Positions 1 to 11,443 are shown, counted from the first letter of the stretch. The stretch: 64,000 nucleotides of DNA from Sympetrum striolatum (GCA_947579665.1 OX388352.1:33226216-33290215), one strand, 5' to 3'. Made by a program: numbers and translations. Notes: generated by a model from the letters alone, not told the origin.

Positions 1-652
1 AAAATGACGGTAATCGTACCGTTACCCAGATTTAGAACACCATTTTGCAAACCACTCATCAATAACATCAATGTTTCTTCACAGTACACGTTTTACTAGA
101 TTCTTTTCTTATACAGTGCCACAATCATTGCTTATTATTTCTTGACTTTATTATTTATGTATAATAATAAATAATTTATATATCTATATTATTGCTTGGC
201 TGATTGATTGCCATTTATCGATTTTTAATAAGAAAACTATGCCATTGAGACATAAAAATACGTAAATACCTAATCATTTGCTCGATTTTAATCCCAGTTT
301 ATAATCTTTTATGTAGTTAATTAATTGCTAAGTATAAAAATTAAGCGATTCAAACTCAAAACAGATGATCATAAAACAGAAATTAATTTATAATATTATA
401 TATAGGAGTATTTTCTTCTGGGAGATATAGTTATTTCGGATTTTCAGTTAATTAGAGTATGAGAGAATCAAACGTCTGGGCAATGATATCGTGATAGGAC
501 TACACGAAGGAACAAAAAAGCAAAATCTTTAAACATTGTTGTTAAAGAAATTTCATCTTTTTCTTGTTTTTTTAGAGAAGCATATTTTGTCTTTATTGAG
601 ATCATTAAATAATCTCGGTCTGAGTCCAATAGTAAAGCAAGACAAGAAAGAA
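1..652. other. Anonymous AT-rich non-coding stretch
   Basis: No open frame longer than background, no recognisable repeat boundary and no RNA-like structure. The base composition matches the general AT-rich background of the window. Probably intergenic or intronic. Confidence 0.5.
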
Positions 653-832
653 GGACTTGAAAAAACTGTCGGGGCCGGGGATCGAACCGGAAGTTCTGGC
701 CGGGTAGCCTAGCTTGGCAACCTCCCGGGGAAGATCCTGGGTTCGATTCCCGGCCCCGTCAGACATTTTTCAAGTCCGTTTTTCCTTGGGATTTTTCCTG
801 GGCGCACGCCCTTATGTGCAAAGTACCTTTAA
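653..832 (+). repeat. tRNA-derived SINE with fold-back left flank
   Basis: The plus strand has a tRNA-like head with a good pol III A box (TAGCCTAGCTTGG, 705-717) and B box (GGTTCGATTCC, 740-750), followed by GGCCCCG and a body containing TTTTTCCTGGGCGCACGCCC. A second, 3'-truncated copy of the same body lies at 46735-46815. The 38 bases to the left (653-690) are a near-perfect reverse complement of 737-777. A truncated copy in opposite orientation therefore abuts the head, and the region can fold into a long hairpin with the A box in the loop. The open frame across it is only a by-product. It is not a functional tRNA gene: there is no clean acceptor stem or anticodon arm. Confidence 0.7.
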
Positions 833-1689
833 CCCTTTCCTCAAGACAAGGTTTTCCAGAATTCTGGGAATTATACCCTTTACATTTGTGAGTTCTACCA
901 GAAAAAGCTTCTGTCTCTGATCATGAATGAAACTTTATGCTTCTATTTACAACTGTCTTTAATAATTACGACGTCATATCTTCGTGTTGCACTATACCCA
1001 CCTAGTTTCGCGATTTATTTCATCCACCACTTTGTATTTCTCCCATATCGTGGAATTCGCCTTAGGACCCATTCGGTTGAAGACATTTTTCCTACAAAAA
1101 TCTCGTGTTATATTTATGAATACATATTACACAGGCAAGAAATTTTATGTGGCAATGCCATCGACTCGGACCAAACCTGGCCTATAAAGGGGTCAAATTA
1201 ATTAATCCTTTTCCATTACTTATCATTACGATTTCACCATTAAACCCTTTATCAAACTTTCCGAAATATTAACATAAATTTTTTTCTCGATTTATGTGTT
1301 CTTTGACCCTTCCACTTAGTTAAATTTATCCGATTTTCAAAGTTTTTCATTCGCTATTTTTTCGCGCTGTTTGCTTTTCTATCGTCGATGCAATCGTGAT
1401 CCACTCAGTAGGCCCACAGTAATTGACATAGAGCCTTTTCAGTCCCCATAAATGAATAAGATGACGGAAGCTGACTTTTAAAAATGAATGAGCCACTTCT
1501 CAAACGAAATTGAAATTTTCTTTTCCGGAGGCTGTCGAAAAATATCATCGGTTACTCCTCATCGGATTGAGAGACATACGTCAACGATGACTCAGTTAAA
1601 CTTCTAAAGAGAGACGTAGCAGCAGCAATATGAGCCTATGAATCGCGATTTTTTTTTTACCGAATCAACAGTCGTTATTCGAATTTGAA

Positions 1690-2050
1690 GCAGGGTTGCA
1701 ATTGAATCGTATGACAGTAATTTTAATTTTAAACTGACATCCACACGATTAGAAAAAGTCATGATTTTTTCTTCTATAATAATCCTAATGAAAAATCTCA
1801 CACGAAAAATCCACGTTGTCTAGGTAAACACGTAACGTGATAAAATATTAGTCTGGCACCATAGAAAGGAAAAAATCGTGTTGTTGTCTCATATCTTGGC
1901 AACTTCCGTAAGAATTTCATTGTTTGCCACTGGTTTCGACAAGGAGGCACGAAAAAATCTGAATCAGAGTTCTAATTGAATCGTATGAAGTCACCTTTTC
2001 TTGCATGCTCACACCCACACGATTAGAAACATTCATGCTTTTCTCTTCAC
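1690..2050. repeat. Internally duplicated dispersed repeat, copy 1
   Basis: Two direct repeats lie about 275 bp apart (near 1693-1775 and 1967-2045). Both contain AATTGAATCGTATGA and CCACACGATTAGAAA and run on to a TTCATG- or GTCATG-like end. The part between about 1798 and 1945 is shared with 12630-12855 (ACACGAAAAAT, TCTAGGTAAAC, CATTGTTTGCCAC, GGTTTCGACAA). On the minus strand the shared block reads GTCGAAACC followed by GGCAAACAATGAAAT. This resembles the 3' part of Penelope-like elements, but the family assignment is weak. Confidence 0.5.
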
Positions 2051-3894
2051 TGTTATCGTTGATTCTGAGGTTTGATGTCCATATCCATTCCCTTATTTTG
2101 AATACTTATGAGTATTTCAGAGAAAATCGGTATTAAATTTGAATCATTACCGCCGATTATACATCACATCAAATCTTGAGGCTTCGCCGGCCTCTAGGTG
2201 GTCAGATGGGTTTCATTGTGTAATACCTCATTTACTTGTTTTTATTTTTCTAACGATAACGAGGCTTTACAATGAATGTAACGAATGAGGAAACAAAATG
2301 TAAGCGCTGCGAATTATCAATTAAATAATTTAGTCGATTAAAAAAAGAAAGTTAGCCGCAGAGAACCATTTAATGGAGTAAAAGCTAATAGATAGGAGTG
2401 ACTTTTTTCCTAATGATACAGTTATTCTTTGCAATTTAGATCATGCTCAATTTTAATGTTCGGCATCTGTCGCTGGCACAAACTGCGGTCTTCATGGTCT
2501 CTGGTGGAGGACTTCTTTATTTGATTTCATTAGTGTAAAATTGTCTTCGATAAATAATTTTCTTTCGATAGCATAATTCAGGTTTGTAGTATTTAAAATG
2601 TTTTACAAAGAGAAAGAATATTTACAAAACCACACATTCATAATTACAGCTGTAAACAATGTGTTCCACTTGTTAAAATAAAATACCTACATGTTGCTCA
2701 AAGACTTGCACAGATGGTGACTATTTGCAACAACATTTGACCAACTCTGTTTTTCATGCTTTCGTAATCAGGAAAATTTACAAACATAGGAATAAACAAA
2801 TCTTATAATAAATACTCGTTGTTCAAGATTGATGGCACGTCCGCAATGAATCCCCATCGACCATAAATAGTTCAAACCCCTCGCCCGCATAGCCTAAGCA
2901 TCAATATATTATCCTAAGTAAACAAAGTTTAAATACGGCTATCCTATCCCAGGGCCACAGGCAATTTCGAGTCCTCTAATACATGAAGTCGCGGGAAGAA
3001 GTGATGGCGATTCCAACACCTGAGCACGGAAAAGGAAATAAAGACCGAGTCATTTATCTCGACGGTGTGCCGAGAGGACTTTGAAATATTCTAGGGGCGC
3101 CGAGAAAGTGGCTGGCAAGCACGGAGCGCACAGGATTAATGTGTTGATGCGATACGAAAGAGTTGAATTTCCAGTTTGGTACCTGAAAGATGGCGTTCGC
3201 TCCAGTTGCATACTTTTTGCTCCTTTAAAATGCTGGGTGGATAGTTTAAGCGATATTTACGTTGGAACGGTCTGAGCGGAGAGGAAGGGAAAATGTTTAA
3301 AATAGGTAAAGTAAGAAACAAGGGGAAAGGCTGATGGCAGAGTAGAAGGACTTTTGGCCCTAGTTTTGGAATGAAGAAGGGATTGGGATGGGTGCCAGTG
3401 GCATCTTGATAGATGCCAAACGTATGGAGAAACATTTTCTGCTGTTTCCTTAACGTCTCGTTACGTCAGGCTCAATCCCCAGTATAAGGAGATTAATGCG
3501 AGCAAAATATTACCCGGAAGCTAGTGGTACATTTGGCTATTGCGGACATAGAGACTATTTTGGACGCTATTACTGGAGAGAAGGAGGATATTTCAGAAGA
3601 ATGGTTCTCACATATCGATTTCTGTACTCATTTCACCATTAAACGCCCCGTAAATTTTTCAACACGCCGGCGATGTTTGTAATATAGGTTAGCTAAGGGG
3701 TTAGGGAACTTTTTACATGGAAAGACAGCGTGTATGTGCTACTGGTCGCGTGAGATACTACAAGGCCGAAAATGAGGCTATGGGGCCGCTTTTTTGCGTT
3801 GTATTACATACATACAAATGGTCATACATACATACATGACTGTTCTATCTTTCGGTAGGCTCATGTCTCATGAAAATCCCTATTCAAAATTAAT
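2051..3894. other. Anonymous non-coding stretch
   Basis: The short open frames at 3081-3275 (+) and 3136-3435 (-) overlap each other, lack family motifs and look random. A short TACA-rich run (CATACATACA) lies near 3807-3840. Nothing else is supported. Confidence 0.4.
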
Positions 3895-4262
3895 TTCTTG
3901 GTAGCTTGCCCCACTCTTTATGTTATCTAACATCTTCTGCCAGAGTTTTCTTTGCATTCTACCCTCAATAACTTTTTTAAGCAGACCTTTTCCTCTTAGA
4001 ATTTGACCCACCCATTACCTTTGTCTATGCTTTACGACTTTAATTAAAACCATCTCCTCCCCAACCATCTTCAGTACCTCCGTATTAGTTTTTTTATCAA
4101 CCCAACTTACTTTTTCCATTCTACGTCACACCAACTTCTCGAAGGCCTCCAAACGTTTAATCTCATATCTCGAAGGCCTCCAAAAATTTAATCTCCTCCT
4201 TTCTTACCGTCCACGTTTCACACCCATACATAAAAACACTCCACAGCAATGATTTTACCAAT
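3895..4262 (-). pseudogene. Non-LTR retrotransposon (LINE) reverse-transcriptase C-terminal fragment
   Basis: Read on the minus strand, the segment encodes a broken version of the C-terminal region of a widespread insect-type LINE polyprotein. It begins at YGCETWTVRKEE, continues with a piece around WCWRRMEKVSWVD and then TNTEVLKMVGEE, and ends with a basic tract around KKVIEGRMQRKLW. This region follows the palm domain in RTE/jockey-like elements and has no catalytic residues. Frameshifts and stops interrupt it. A 31 bp tandem duplication (CTCGAAGGCCTCC twice, 4139-4195) has doubled the LEAFE part. Fragments of what looks like the same family lie at 46.5 kb and 51.9 kb. It is 5'-truncated, as expected for a dead LINE copy. 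The clade is uncertain. Confidence 0.75.
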
Positions 4263-5196
4263 CTTGTTCTGATTCTTTCATCGATTCAAACGGTCAAGTG
4301 TCGAAAATTCATAACAGTTTAAGAAATAAAATGTGCGAAAGACACCAAACTAAGTGCTAAATAAACTTAGAAATAAAAACCTAAAATAAACTTAATACTT
4401 ACAACATTAATTCATATCCTTCAATTTATTTTATATGCTCCTTCTACCCCGAGACAGGGAAAATTATTTAAAAACGTGCATTTATTTCAATAAACGAAGA
4501 AAATGCCACATCGAACGCTCCTGATAAACTTTAGGAAATAATTAGCCCGTGATTAGAAACAGTCGACAATTTTGAAATTATGGTCGAGATGCATGCATCA
4601 GGACTGCATTAATTTGAACGTACGCACGTATGTGCATACATTATGTTCATAATATACAGTAGCATCTACATAAATCCTCTGAATATCTTCACATTCCTCA
4701 AGTTAATTGAGAGTATAACTATTTGTGCTAAACATCTATCCCAATTTCGCTGTTTCATCACTTTCGAGCAAATATACCATTCAGAAAACACGCTTCTAAA
4801 ATTGTATTCAGTATCGGATAGTGTTAAGTAGAATTGCCTCATCCCTATAAATAATATCTCTCTGGTTCTTGAAAGGAATCCATCCAATTGCAGATATTCC
4901 AAAAAAGCCAGTAAATATTCTAAAAGATTTATACAAGATATTCGCTTTCCCTCCACTCGATAAAAGTTATAGAAACGAGGTTTACATAAATCTAACTTCC
5001 GAACTCATTGAAAACATTTCTTGTACAATAAACATTAGCTGAAGATAGAACAAACACAGAATTGATCCAAAGTAAGATTTTGCGGGAAAAAACTAAGAGA
5101 TAGTGCGCTATTTAAAGGAGTAACTTGGAATGGGAATGCTATACCCTATGATCTCTATATACTTCTATAAAAGATTCCTACATAACTACTAAAGTA
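4263..5196. other. Anonymous non-coding stretch
   Basis: Overlapping short frames on both strands (4643-4831 plus, 4666-4956 minus) have AT-driven composition and no recognisable domain. No repeat boundary was seen. Confidence 0.4.
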
Positions 5197-5480
5197 TTAA
5201 AATAAAACTAAATCTCCGAACAAGGGAAAGTAAGATATGTGAGTGGGAATAGAACCCGGATCTTTCACTTTCCGAATGAATGCTATCTGAGCTTCCTCGC
5301 CAAACCATTTACTCACCTTTGTGATTTCTAGAAGGGTTTTCCATAGCTTTATAAGCTGGTTGCCTCTGTGAGGACCTCTGGTATTCCACCAAGTTGAGTC
5401 ACCCTCACTCACAATGCATCCCCAAAACGGAGTTCGGTGTCGTATGTATGTAAGAGAATCCGCTCGGTAGCCTAGCGCCC
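5197..5480 (-). repeat. tRNA-like SINE insertion
   Basis: On the minus strand, 5240-5302 reads like a tRNA head: GGCGAGGAAGCTCAGATAGC (an A-box-like segment) and then GATCCGGGTTCTATTCCCAC, with a B box of form GGTTCTATTCC. A GC-richer tract on the promoter side (to about 5480) may belong to the same insertion. The 99-codon minus-strand frame here is a by-product of the GC-richer DNA. No second copy was seen in the window, so its SINE status rests on the pol III box pair alone. Confidence 0.45.
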
Positions 5481-6570
5481 AAGTCATATTTATCACTTCC
5501 GTTTATCCGTTGGTTAAAAAGAGGCAAATCTAATCGTGCGAAGTTGAATACCTTTACCATTATCCTTAAAAAAAAATAAGTCTATGGCGCAACAACAACT
5601 CTACGGCCAAGGCCTAGCCAAAATGCATTTTAGGGGGTGACAAGTAATTAGCAAAACGACACCCACGCTGTCCCATTAGGTTAAGTTGTTACACATGTTT
5701 TCCAACTCCTAGCTATGGGGGTAGCCTTGAAAATTTAGAGGGGGATGGCAAATGCAGTTGGCGTATATTATTTTAAGTATCAGTCAAAAGTAAACTCACC
5801 AGTGTGTACAAGTAAAAATATCTTTCCAAGTCACGACAAGTGTAGGAAATGAAAAGGTGCTCACAGAAGAAAAGCATTCTTCGGTGGTTGATATTCGAAT
5901 CATATTTTGTTTCTGCAGATAGAATCACATTCATTTTCCAAACGTGTGGTATTATAATTCGGATTCGATAAAAGAACGTTTAATACTCGGAGGTACAAAA
6001 ACAAAACTGCTCTGAGCAAAACAAAATATTGACAACTTCTCCAACCCTTCATTTGAACTATTTACGAAACTTTTATTTAAAAAAATTGATTATTTTTTGA
6101 GATATTACGTCTTTTTAAATAAATTGTTTCTGTGATCGAGAAACTTAGCGAAACTGACAGAAGAGTTACCTACGAAGGCTAAAATAAAGAATATAATATT
6201 GTTTCTTGATACGGAGAAGATACAGCGTTGGAACAATTTTAATGATAAAAGCAGGTTTCGCGTTACTGGTAAATAAAAGTGGAGGGATAAATGCGCAGGG
6301 TTCTTTGTACAGGGCCATAGCCAATCAACTAATTCGACTTCTAGAAATTAAGTCATTTTGCTATGAACCGAAGAATGTTAGCGATCATCTGTACTAATCT
6401 GGCAATTAACAGCACAAAATACAACTGCCACAATAAAATCGCACTTGTATGGTTCAAATAGTTCGAAGAGGGTCGTGGTTAGATAACACAGCTTACAGCA
6501 CATAAATTATTCATACCGAAGGCTGGTATCTTCACCACTTTCCCAATATATATTCACTATATATATATAT
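5481..6570. other. Anonymous non-coding stretch
   Basis: Mostly AT-rich. A G-rich patch at 5580-5760 (AGGGGGTGAC, GAGGGGGATGGC) resembles degraded mobile-element DNA but could not be assigned. No gene is supported. Confidence 0.35.
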
Positions 6571-6577
6571 ATATATA
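6551..6577. repeat. (AT)n microsatellite
   Basis: An uninterrupted alternating A/T run directly precedes the head of the first composite B-box repeat. Confidence 0.85.
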
Positions 6578-8346
6578 CGAGTAAAATGTAGCTTGCATAC
6601 TGCAAGCAGATCGACAACACTAATTTCAAATCGGCATTATATCGGGACGGTCCCGGAAAGGAAAAAAAGGATTGAGAATATACTTAAAATTTGCTTCAAT
6701 TTATTCGTCTGGCATCGAACCCTGGTCTTTTTGGTGAAATTACTATGCAGCACATCAGAAGATCATCTTCTCGAAATACGTGTGAAAATTCATGCAGAAA
6801 TATTGGCTGCAACTGCCTCAAACGAAGACCTACTTTTCACGAATGTTAATAGCTCTCAGGATTCGAACCAAGGACGATCTAGGAAATATAAAATGTTTTC
6901 GAAATGTATCTATATGTTCTATATATATGCCGAATTTCAAGATTTAATATTATTGGGAAGGGGTTCAAAATAATTCTTAAAAATCGGATCAGTGACTGAT
7001 TGTAGAGACGCCTGGTGTCGAACCCTGGACGTATTGGAAGCTGTAAATGCACAAAATGACTTGCTAGGACCTGATCTAATTTCATAGAAAGTTTGAAGTC
7101 GATATCATCCCGGGAAGTACCTAAAATGTGTTTCCGTTATCCCCATAAGAAATGCATTGTGGAGTGAAAATGGCCCTCTGGGATCGAACTAAGGACCATA
7201 AGCGAATACAAAAAAATTGATTATGAAATATTTTTATGATTTCTAACCCCATGCCAAATTTCAAGTTTCCATGCATTCGGAAAGAGGTCCAAAAAAAATC
7301 TTTAAAATCCCCACAATGCATTTTAAACGGCCGATTTTTGCCCCGACCTAGCATCGAACCCAGGATATTTTCCGTAAAACTCATTTATGTTTTCGATAGA
7401 TCATGTTCATATATATAGGCTCCTTGAGTTTTGATTCTCTACCTATCCGGGAAGTATTTTTTTTTAAATCCCGAAAATCAAAGCAATGCATTTAAACGGG
7501 AAAAATCGTGACTTTGGAGTAAAATATGTTTCTGATAGATATTTATGATCTCTATCTATATGCCGAATTTTAAGTTTCTATTTTAGTGGGAAAGGTTTCA
7601 AAATAATTCCTAAAAATCGGATCAAATTCTGATTTCAGAGACACCTGGTGTCGAACCCAGGACACATTGATAGCTATGAATGCATAGTTTGATTTGTTTA
7701 GACTGGTTCTTCCATCATGCTAAGTTTTAAGTCGATAGCATGCAGGGAAGTACCTAAAACTTGTTTCCGTTATCTCCATAAGAAATGCATTGAGGAATGT
7801 AAATGGCCCTCTGGGATCGAACCAAGGAACATCAGGGGAAACATAAAAATCGATTATGAAATATATTTATGATATCTAACCCAATACCGAATTTCAAGTT
7901 TCCATGCCATCGGGAAAGGGTCCAAAAAAAATCTTAAAAATCGCCACAATACATTTTAAACGGCAGATTTTTGCATCGACCTAGCATCGAACCCAGGTTA
8001 TTTTCCATAAAACTCATTTATGTTTTCGATAGATCATGACCATATATAAAGGCTCCCTGAGTTTTGATTCTCTACCTATCCGGGAAGTATTTTTTTTTAA
8101 TTCCCGAAAATCAAAGCAATGCATTTAAACGGGAAAAATCGTGACTTTGGAGCCCCCTGGAATCGAACCCATGACACTGAGGATCAAAATCGCAATTTTT
8201 CTGGAGGTTATACGTTATGGCCAATATGTCGTAAAAATTTCAGCTCAATCACTCTTGTGGTTTAGGCTGTGAGTTTGTATCCTCTCTATATATATATATA
8301 TATGGATACATGAATGAATCCGGAGAAGCATCTATATATAATAGAT
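6577..8346 (-). repeat. Composite B-box module repeat, copy 1
   Basis: It starts ACGAGTAAAATG, followed by a perfect small palindrome GCTTGCA-TAC-TGCAAGC (6591-6607), and ends GAATCCGGAGAAGC plus TATATATAATAGATA. In between are head-to-tail modules. Most share a skeleton of AATGCATTTTAAACGG, then a TGG(C/T)RTCGAACC(C)AGGAC core, a block like ATGCCGAATTTCAAGTTTCC, and CGGGAAGTACC or GGAAAGG with an A-rich run. On the minus strand the cores match the pol III B box (GGTTCGANNCC). They sit at about 6711, 6859, 7014, 7180, 7350, 7647, 7813, 7983 and 8159. The sixth module type is cut at about 7520 and the series restarts at the second/third module. No open frame runs through it. The strand given is that of the B-box sense. 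Function is unknown. Confidence 0.85.
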
Positions 8347-9479
8347 ATACGAGTAAAATGTAGCTTGCATACTGCAAGCAGATCGGCAATACTAATTTCA
8401 TATCGGCATCATATCGGGACGGTCTTTAAAAGAAAAAAAAAGGATTTAATTTTTTCTTAAAATTCGCTGAAATTTCATCGTCTGGAATCGAACCCGGGTC
8501 TTCCTGGTAAACCTACTATGAAACACAATAGAAGATCACCATCTGTAACTATGTGTGAAAATTCAAGCAGAAATAATGGCTACAACTGCCTCAAAAGACG
8601 TTCTAATTTTCACGAATGTTAATGCCTCTCGGGACTCGAACCAAGGACGATCGTGGAATTCTAAAATATGTTTCTGATAGATATTTATGATCTCTATCTA
8701 TATGCCGAATTTCAAGTTTCTATTTTAGTGGGAAAGGTTTCAAAATAATTCCTAAAAATCGGATCAAATTCTGATTTCAGAGACACCTGGTGTCGAACCC
8801 AGGACGTATTGCAAGCTGTGAATGCAGAGTTTGATTTGCAAAGACATACTCTTGTATCAAGCAAAGTTTGAAGTTGATAGCATGTCGGAAAGTACCTAAA
8901 TTTTGTTTCCGTTGTCTCCGTAAGAAATGCATTGAGAAGTGCAAATGGCCCTCTGGGATCGAACCAAGGACCATCAGCGAACATGTAAAATTTTATTATG
9001 AAGTATATTCATGATATCTATCCACGTGCCGAGTTTCGAATATCCATGTTATCGGGAAAGGATCCAAAAAAAATCTTTAAAATCGCCGTAATGCATTTTA
9101 AACGGCCGATTTTTGCCCCGACCAAGCATCGAACCATGGTCTATATTCTAAGATGTTTTTCTGATTTTCGTTGGATACGCATGGCTTCTAGCGATCCCTC
9201 GAGTTTCAACTCTTTCTCTCCCCGGGAAGTTCCTCAAAAAAATTTTCGAAAATCCCCGCCATGTATTCTTATGGAGAAAATCGCGACTTTGGGGCCCTCT
9301 GGAATCGAACCCATGACCCTGAGGATCAAAATCGCATTTTTTCTGGTGGTTGTACGTTATGGCCAATACGCCGTAAAAATTTCAAGTCAATCACGCTTGT
9401 GGTTTAGGCTGTGAATTAGTATCCTATCTATCTATCTATCTATATAGGTATATACATGAATGAATCCGGAGAAGCATCT

Positions 9480-9480
<1 letters not shown>
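8347..9480 (-). repeat. Composite B-box module repeat, copy 2
   Basis: This is the cleanest copy: one set of six modules with antisense B-box-like cores at about 8483, 8631, 8789, 8955, 9126 and 9301 (spacings near 148, 158, 166, 171 and 175). It begins right after copy 1 with the same ACGAGTAAAATG head and GCTTGCA/TGCAAGC palindrome, and ends at GAATCCGGAGAAGC. A TCTA microsatellite lies just inside the end (9424-9444) and a long (AT)n just outside. Modules correspond in order to those of copy 1. The open frames at 8712-8984, 8998-9414 and 9148-9366 are by-products on both strands and not genes. Confidence 0.88.
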
Positions 9481-9553
<73 letters not shown>

Positions 9554-9577
9554 TATATTATATTATATTATATTATA
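9481..9577. repeat. Long (AT)n and TATTA microsatellite
   Basis: About 65 bp of alternating AT followed by several ATATT/TATTA units, immediately downstream of composite repeat copy 2. Length-variable DNA of this kind flanks most copies of that element. Confidence 0.9.
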
Positions 9578-9870
9578 TCTAACAATTAACTATCAAAGGT
9601 GAGGTATCGTACCAATACTTTCCTTGTAGACTCAGAACGCTACATTCCCACGCAATTACAGCTCGATGATAATTAAAGTAACACTTTCCTTGGAATTCAT
9701 TGAAGACGGATCGAAAAAAATGCTAATGTTTAGTATCACTCATGCTTCAGTATCTTTCGTATTACCATGACCATTAACAATACTGTATATAATAGATAAA
9801 TTTTCTTCCTGCACCAAAATACAAACGAGAAACATTCCATTTATCATGATAAGGTATATCTGTATTTTAC

Positions 9871-10948
9871 ACGAGTAAAATGTTGCTTGCATAATGCAAG
9901 CATATTGATAACACAAATTTCAAGTAGGCATCATATCAAGTGGGTCCTCAAAAGAAAAATGAGGATTGAAAATATTCTTAAATTCGCAGCAATATATCCG
10001 TCCGGCATCGTCATCCGTCCAACTTTTCCCTTATATTCCTTATGTGAGAAATATTAATGTGCTCTGGCATCGAACCCAGGAACAGCATGATCTTATCTAA
10101 TTTACCGAGTCTTAATGTACATCTTCTATCTAAGCAAGAACTTTATATCCTTTTGATAAGTGCATGAAAAAAATAATGAAAAACTACCCCTATGTGTTTT
10201 AAAAGGGAGATATATTTATCACCCGGCATCGAACCCGGATCTTTCTGGTGATACTTCCTATACAGCACAATAGAAGATCACCATCTCTATGTGGTACACA
10301 ATAGAAGATCATCATCATCTATATTCAAGCAGGAATATTTGCTGCAATTGCCTCAAACTACGTGCTACTTATCACATATATTCCTTATGTGAGAAATTGT
10401 AATGTGCTCTGGCATCGAACCCAGGAACAGCATGGTCTTATATAATTTTTTTTCTTACACAGATACTTAATATGCATCTTACAGCTAAGCGAGAACTTCC
10501 TATCATTTCGATAAATTCATCAAAAAGAATAATGAAAAACTACCCAAATGTATTTTAAATGGGAGATTTTTGCATCGTCCTAGCATCGAACCCAGGATTT
10601 TTTCCGTGAAAGTCATTTTTGTTTTCGATAGATCATGACCATGTATATAGGCTCCTTGAGTTTTGATTCTCTACCTATCCGGGAAGTATTTTTTAAAAGT
10701 CCCCGAAAATCAAAGCAATGCTTTCAAATGGGAAAAATCGGGACTTTGGGGCACTCTGGAATCAAATCCATGACACTGAGGTTCAAAATATCAATTTTTC
10801 TGGAGGTTACACGATATGGCCAATTCGTCGTAAACATTTCAAGTCAATGACGCTGGTGGTTAAGCCTGTGAATTAGTATCCTATCTATCTGTATATCTAT
10901 CAATATCCTTGAATGAATCCGGAGAAGGAATTATAAAGAATAGATAAT
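9871..10948 (-). repeat. Composite B-box module repeat, copy 3 (diverged)
   Basis: Head ACGAGTAAAATGTTGCTTGC with a decayed palindrome; end GAATGAATCCGGAGAAGG, then AATAGATAATAA. B-box-like cores on the minus strand lie at about 10066, 10225, 10411 and 10583. Two more are mutated (near 10006 and 10758). Two modules (near 10030-10090 and 10375-10435) are near-identical to each other (TATTCCTTATGTGAGAAAT, then CTCTGGCATCGAACCCAGGAA). This points to a local duplication inside the array. The copy is more diverged than copies 1 and 2. Confidence 0.8.
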
Positions 10949-10974
10949 AACTGATGAAACACAGATTAACACAG

Positions 10975-11125
10975 CTACCATTGTTGTTCGGGAAGACTGA
11001 GGAAGACCCTTGGAATTTTTTTTCTATGCTGTGTAGACATCTTATTCCCATTGGGATTCAAACCGAGAACCGCTTTCGATAAAAGATAACACGTGATTCG
11101 CATATCAATGCGAGGGATAGGAATT
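10975..11125 (-). repeat. Possible tRNA-like SINE fragment
   Basis: The minus strand carries GGTTTGAATCCCAATGGG (B-box-like, near 11045-11062) after a region that could derive from a tRNA head (ATGCGAATCACGTG). The A box is poor and no second copy was seen. This may simply be a chance match next to the B-box-rich array. Confidence 0.3.
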
Positions 11126-11201
11126 CTATAAATGTAGAAAGAAAGCAAACTCAGCAACCCTCGTCACCTTTAAAACTCTCTGGATTCGATGTTTTTCATC
11201 A

Positions 11202-11443
11202 TAGGGGCGGATCCAGAAGGGGAGATCTTCCTCTTCTTAGGTAAGGGATAGCCAATGGATAATACGAGCGAAGTTCCGATGGCAAAGTATTTTTTAAACT
11301 ACTTATATGTATTACAAATAACTACAAAAAATGACACACTTTATGGTCAATGGTATGATGGATATTTTCTTTTCAGACAAGCATTCATGATATTTGTCCT
11401 ACATCGCTTCCCCTCACTTGGCAAGTGTCTAGACCCGCCCCTA
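11202..11443. mobile_element. 242 bp hAT-type MITE
   Basis: Terminal inverted repeats: TAGGGGCGGATCCAGA at the left, and the reverse complement of the right end reads TAGGGGCGGGTCTAGA (14 of 16). Flanking 8-mers are TTTCATCA and GATCATCA (6 of 8, with the inner six identical). GGGGCGG-type ends with 8 bp duplications are usual for hAT non-autonomous elements. No transposase is encoded; the open frame across it is incidental. Confidence 0.6.

Noticed and set aside
6593..6973. 126-codon open frame at the start of composite repeat copy 1
   Set aside because: Same repeat; no equivalent long frame in copies 2-5 and no domain.
8998..9414. 138-codon plus-strand open frame with overlapping minus-strand frames
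   Set aside because: It lies wholly inside composite repeat copy 2. Related frames in the other copies are broken, and both strands are open by chance.
9595..9665. tRNA-like sequence on the minus strand (GGTACGATACC)
   Set aside because: Only a mismatched B box, no A box and no second copy.
6577..10948. Regular short motifs at even spacing suggesting a CRISPR array
   Set aside because: Only the 10-18 bp core is shared, spacing is about 150-180 bp, and the intervening sequences are homologous to each other. The sequence is plainly eukaryotic.
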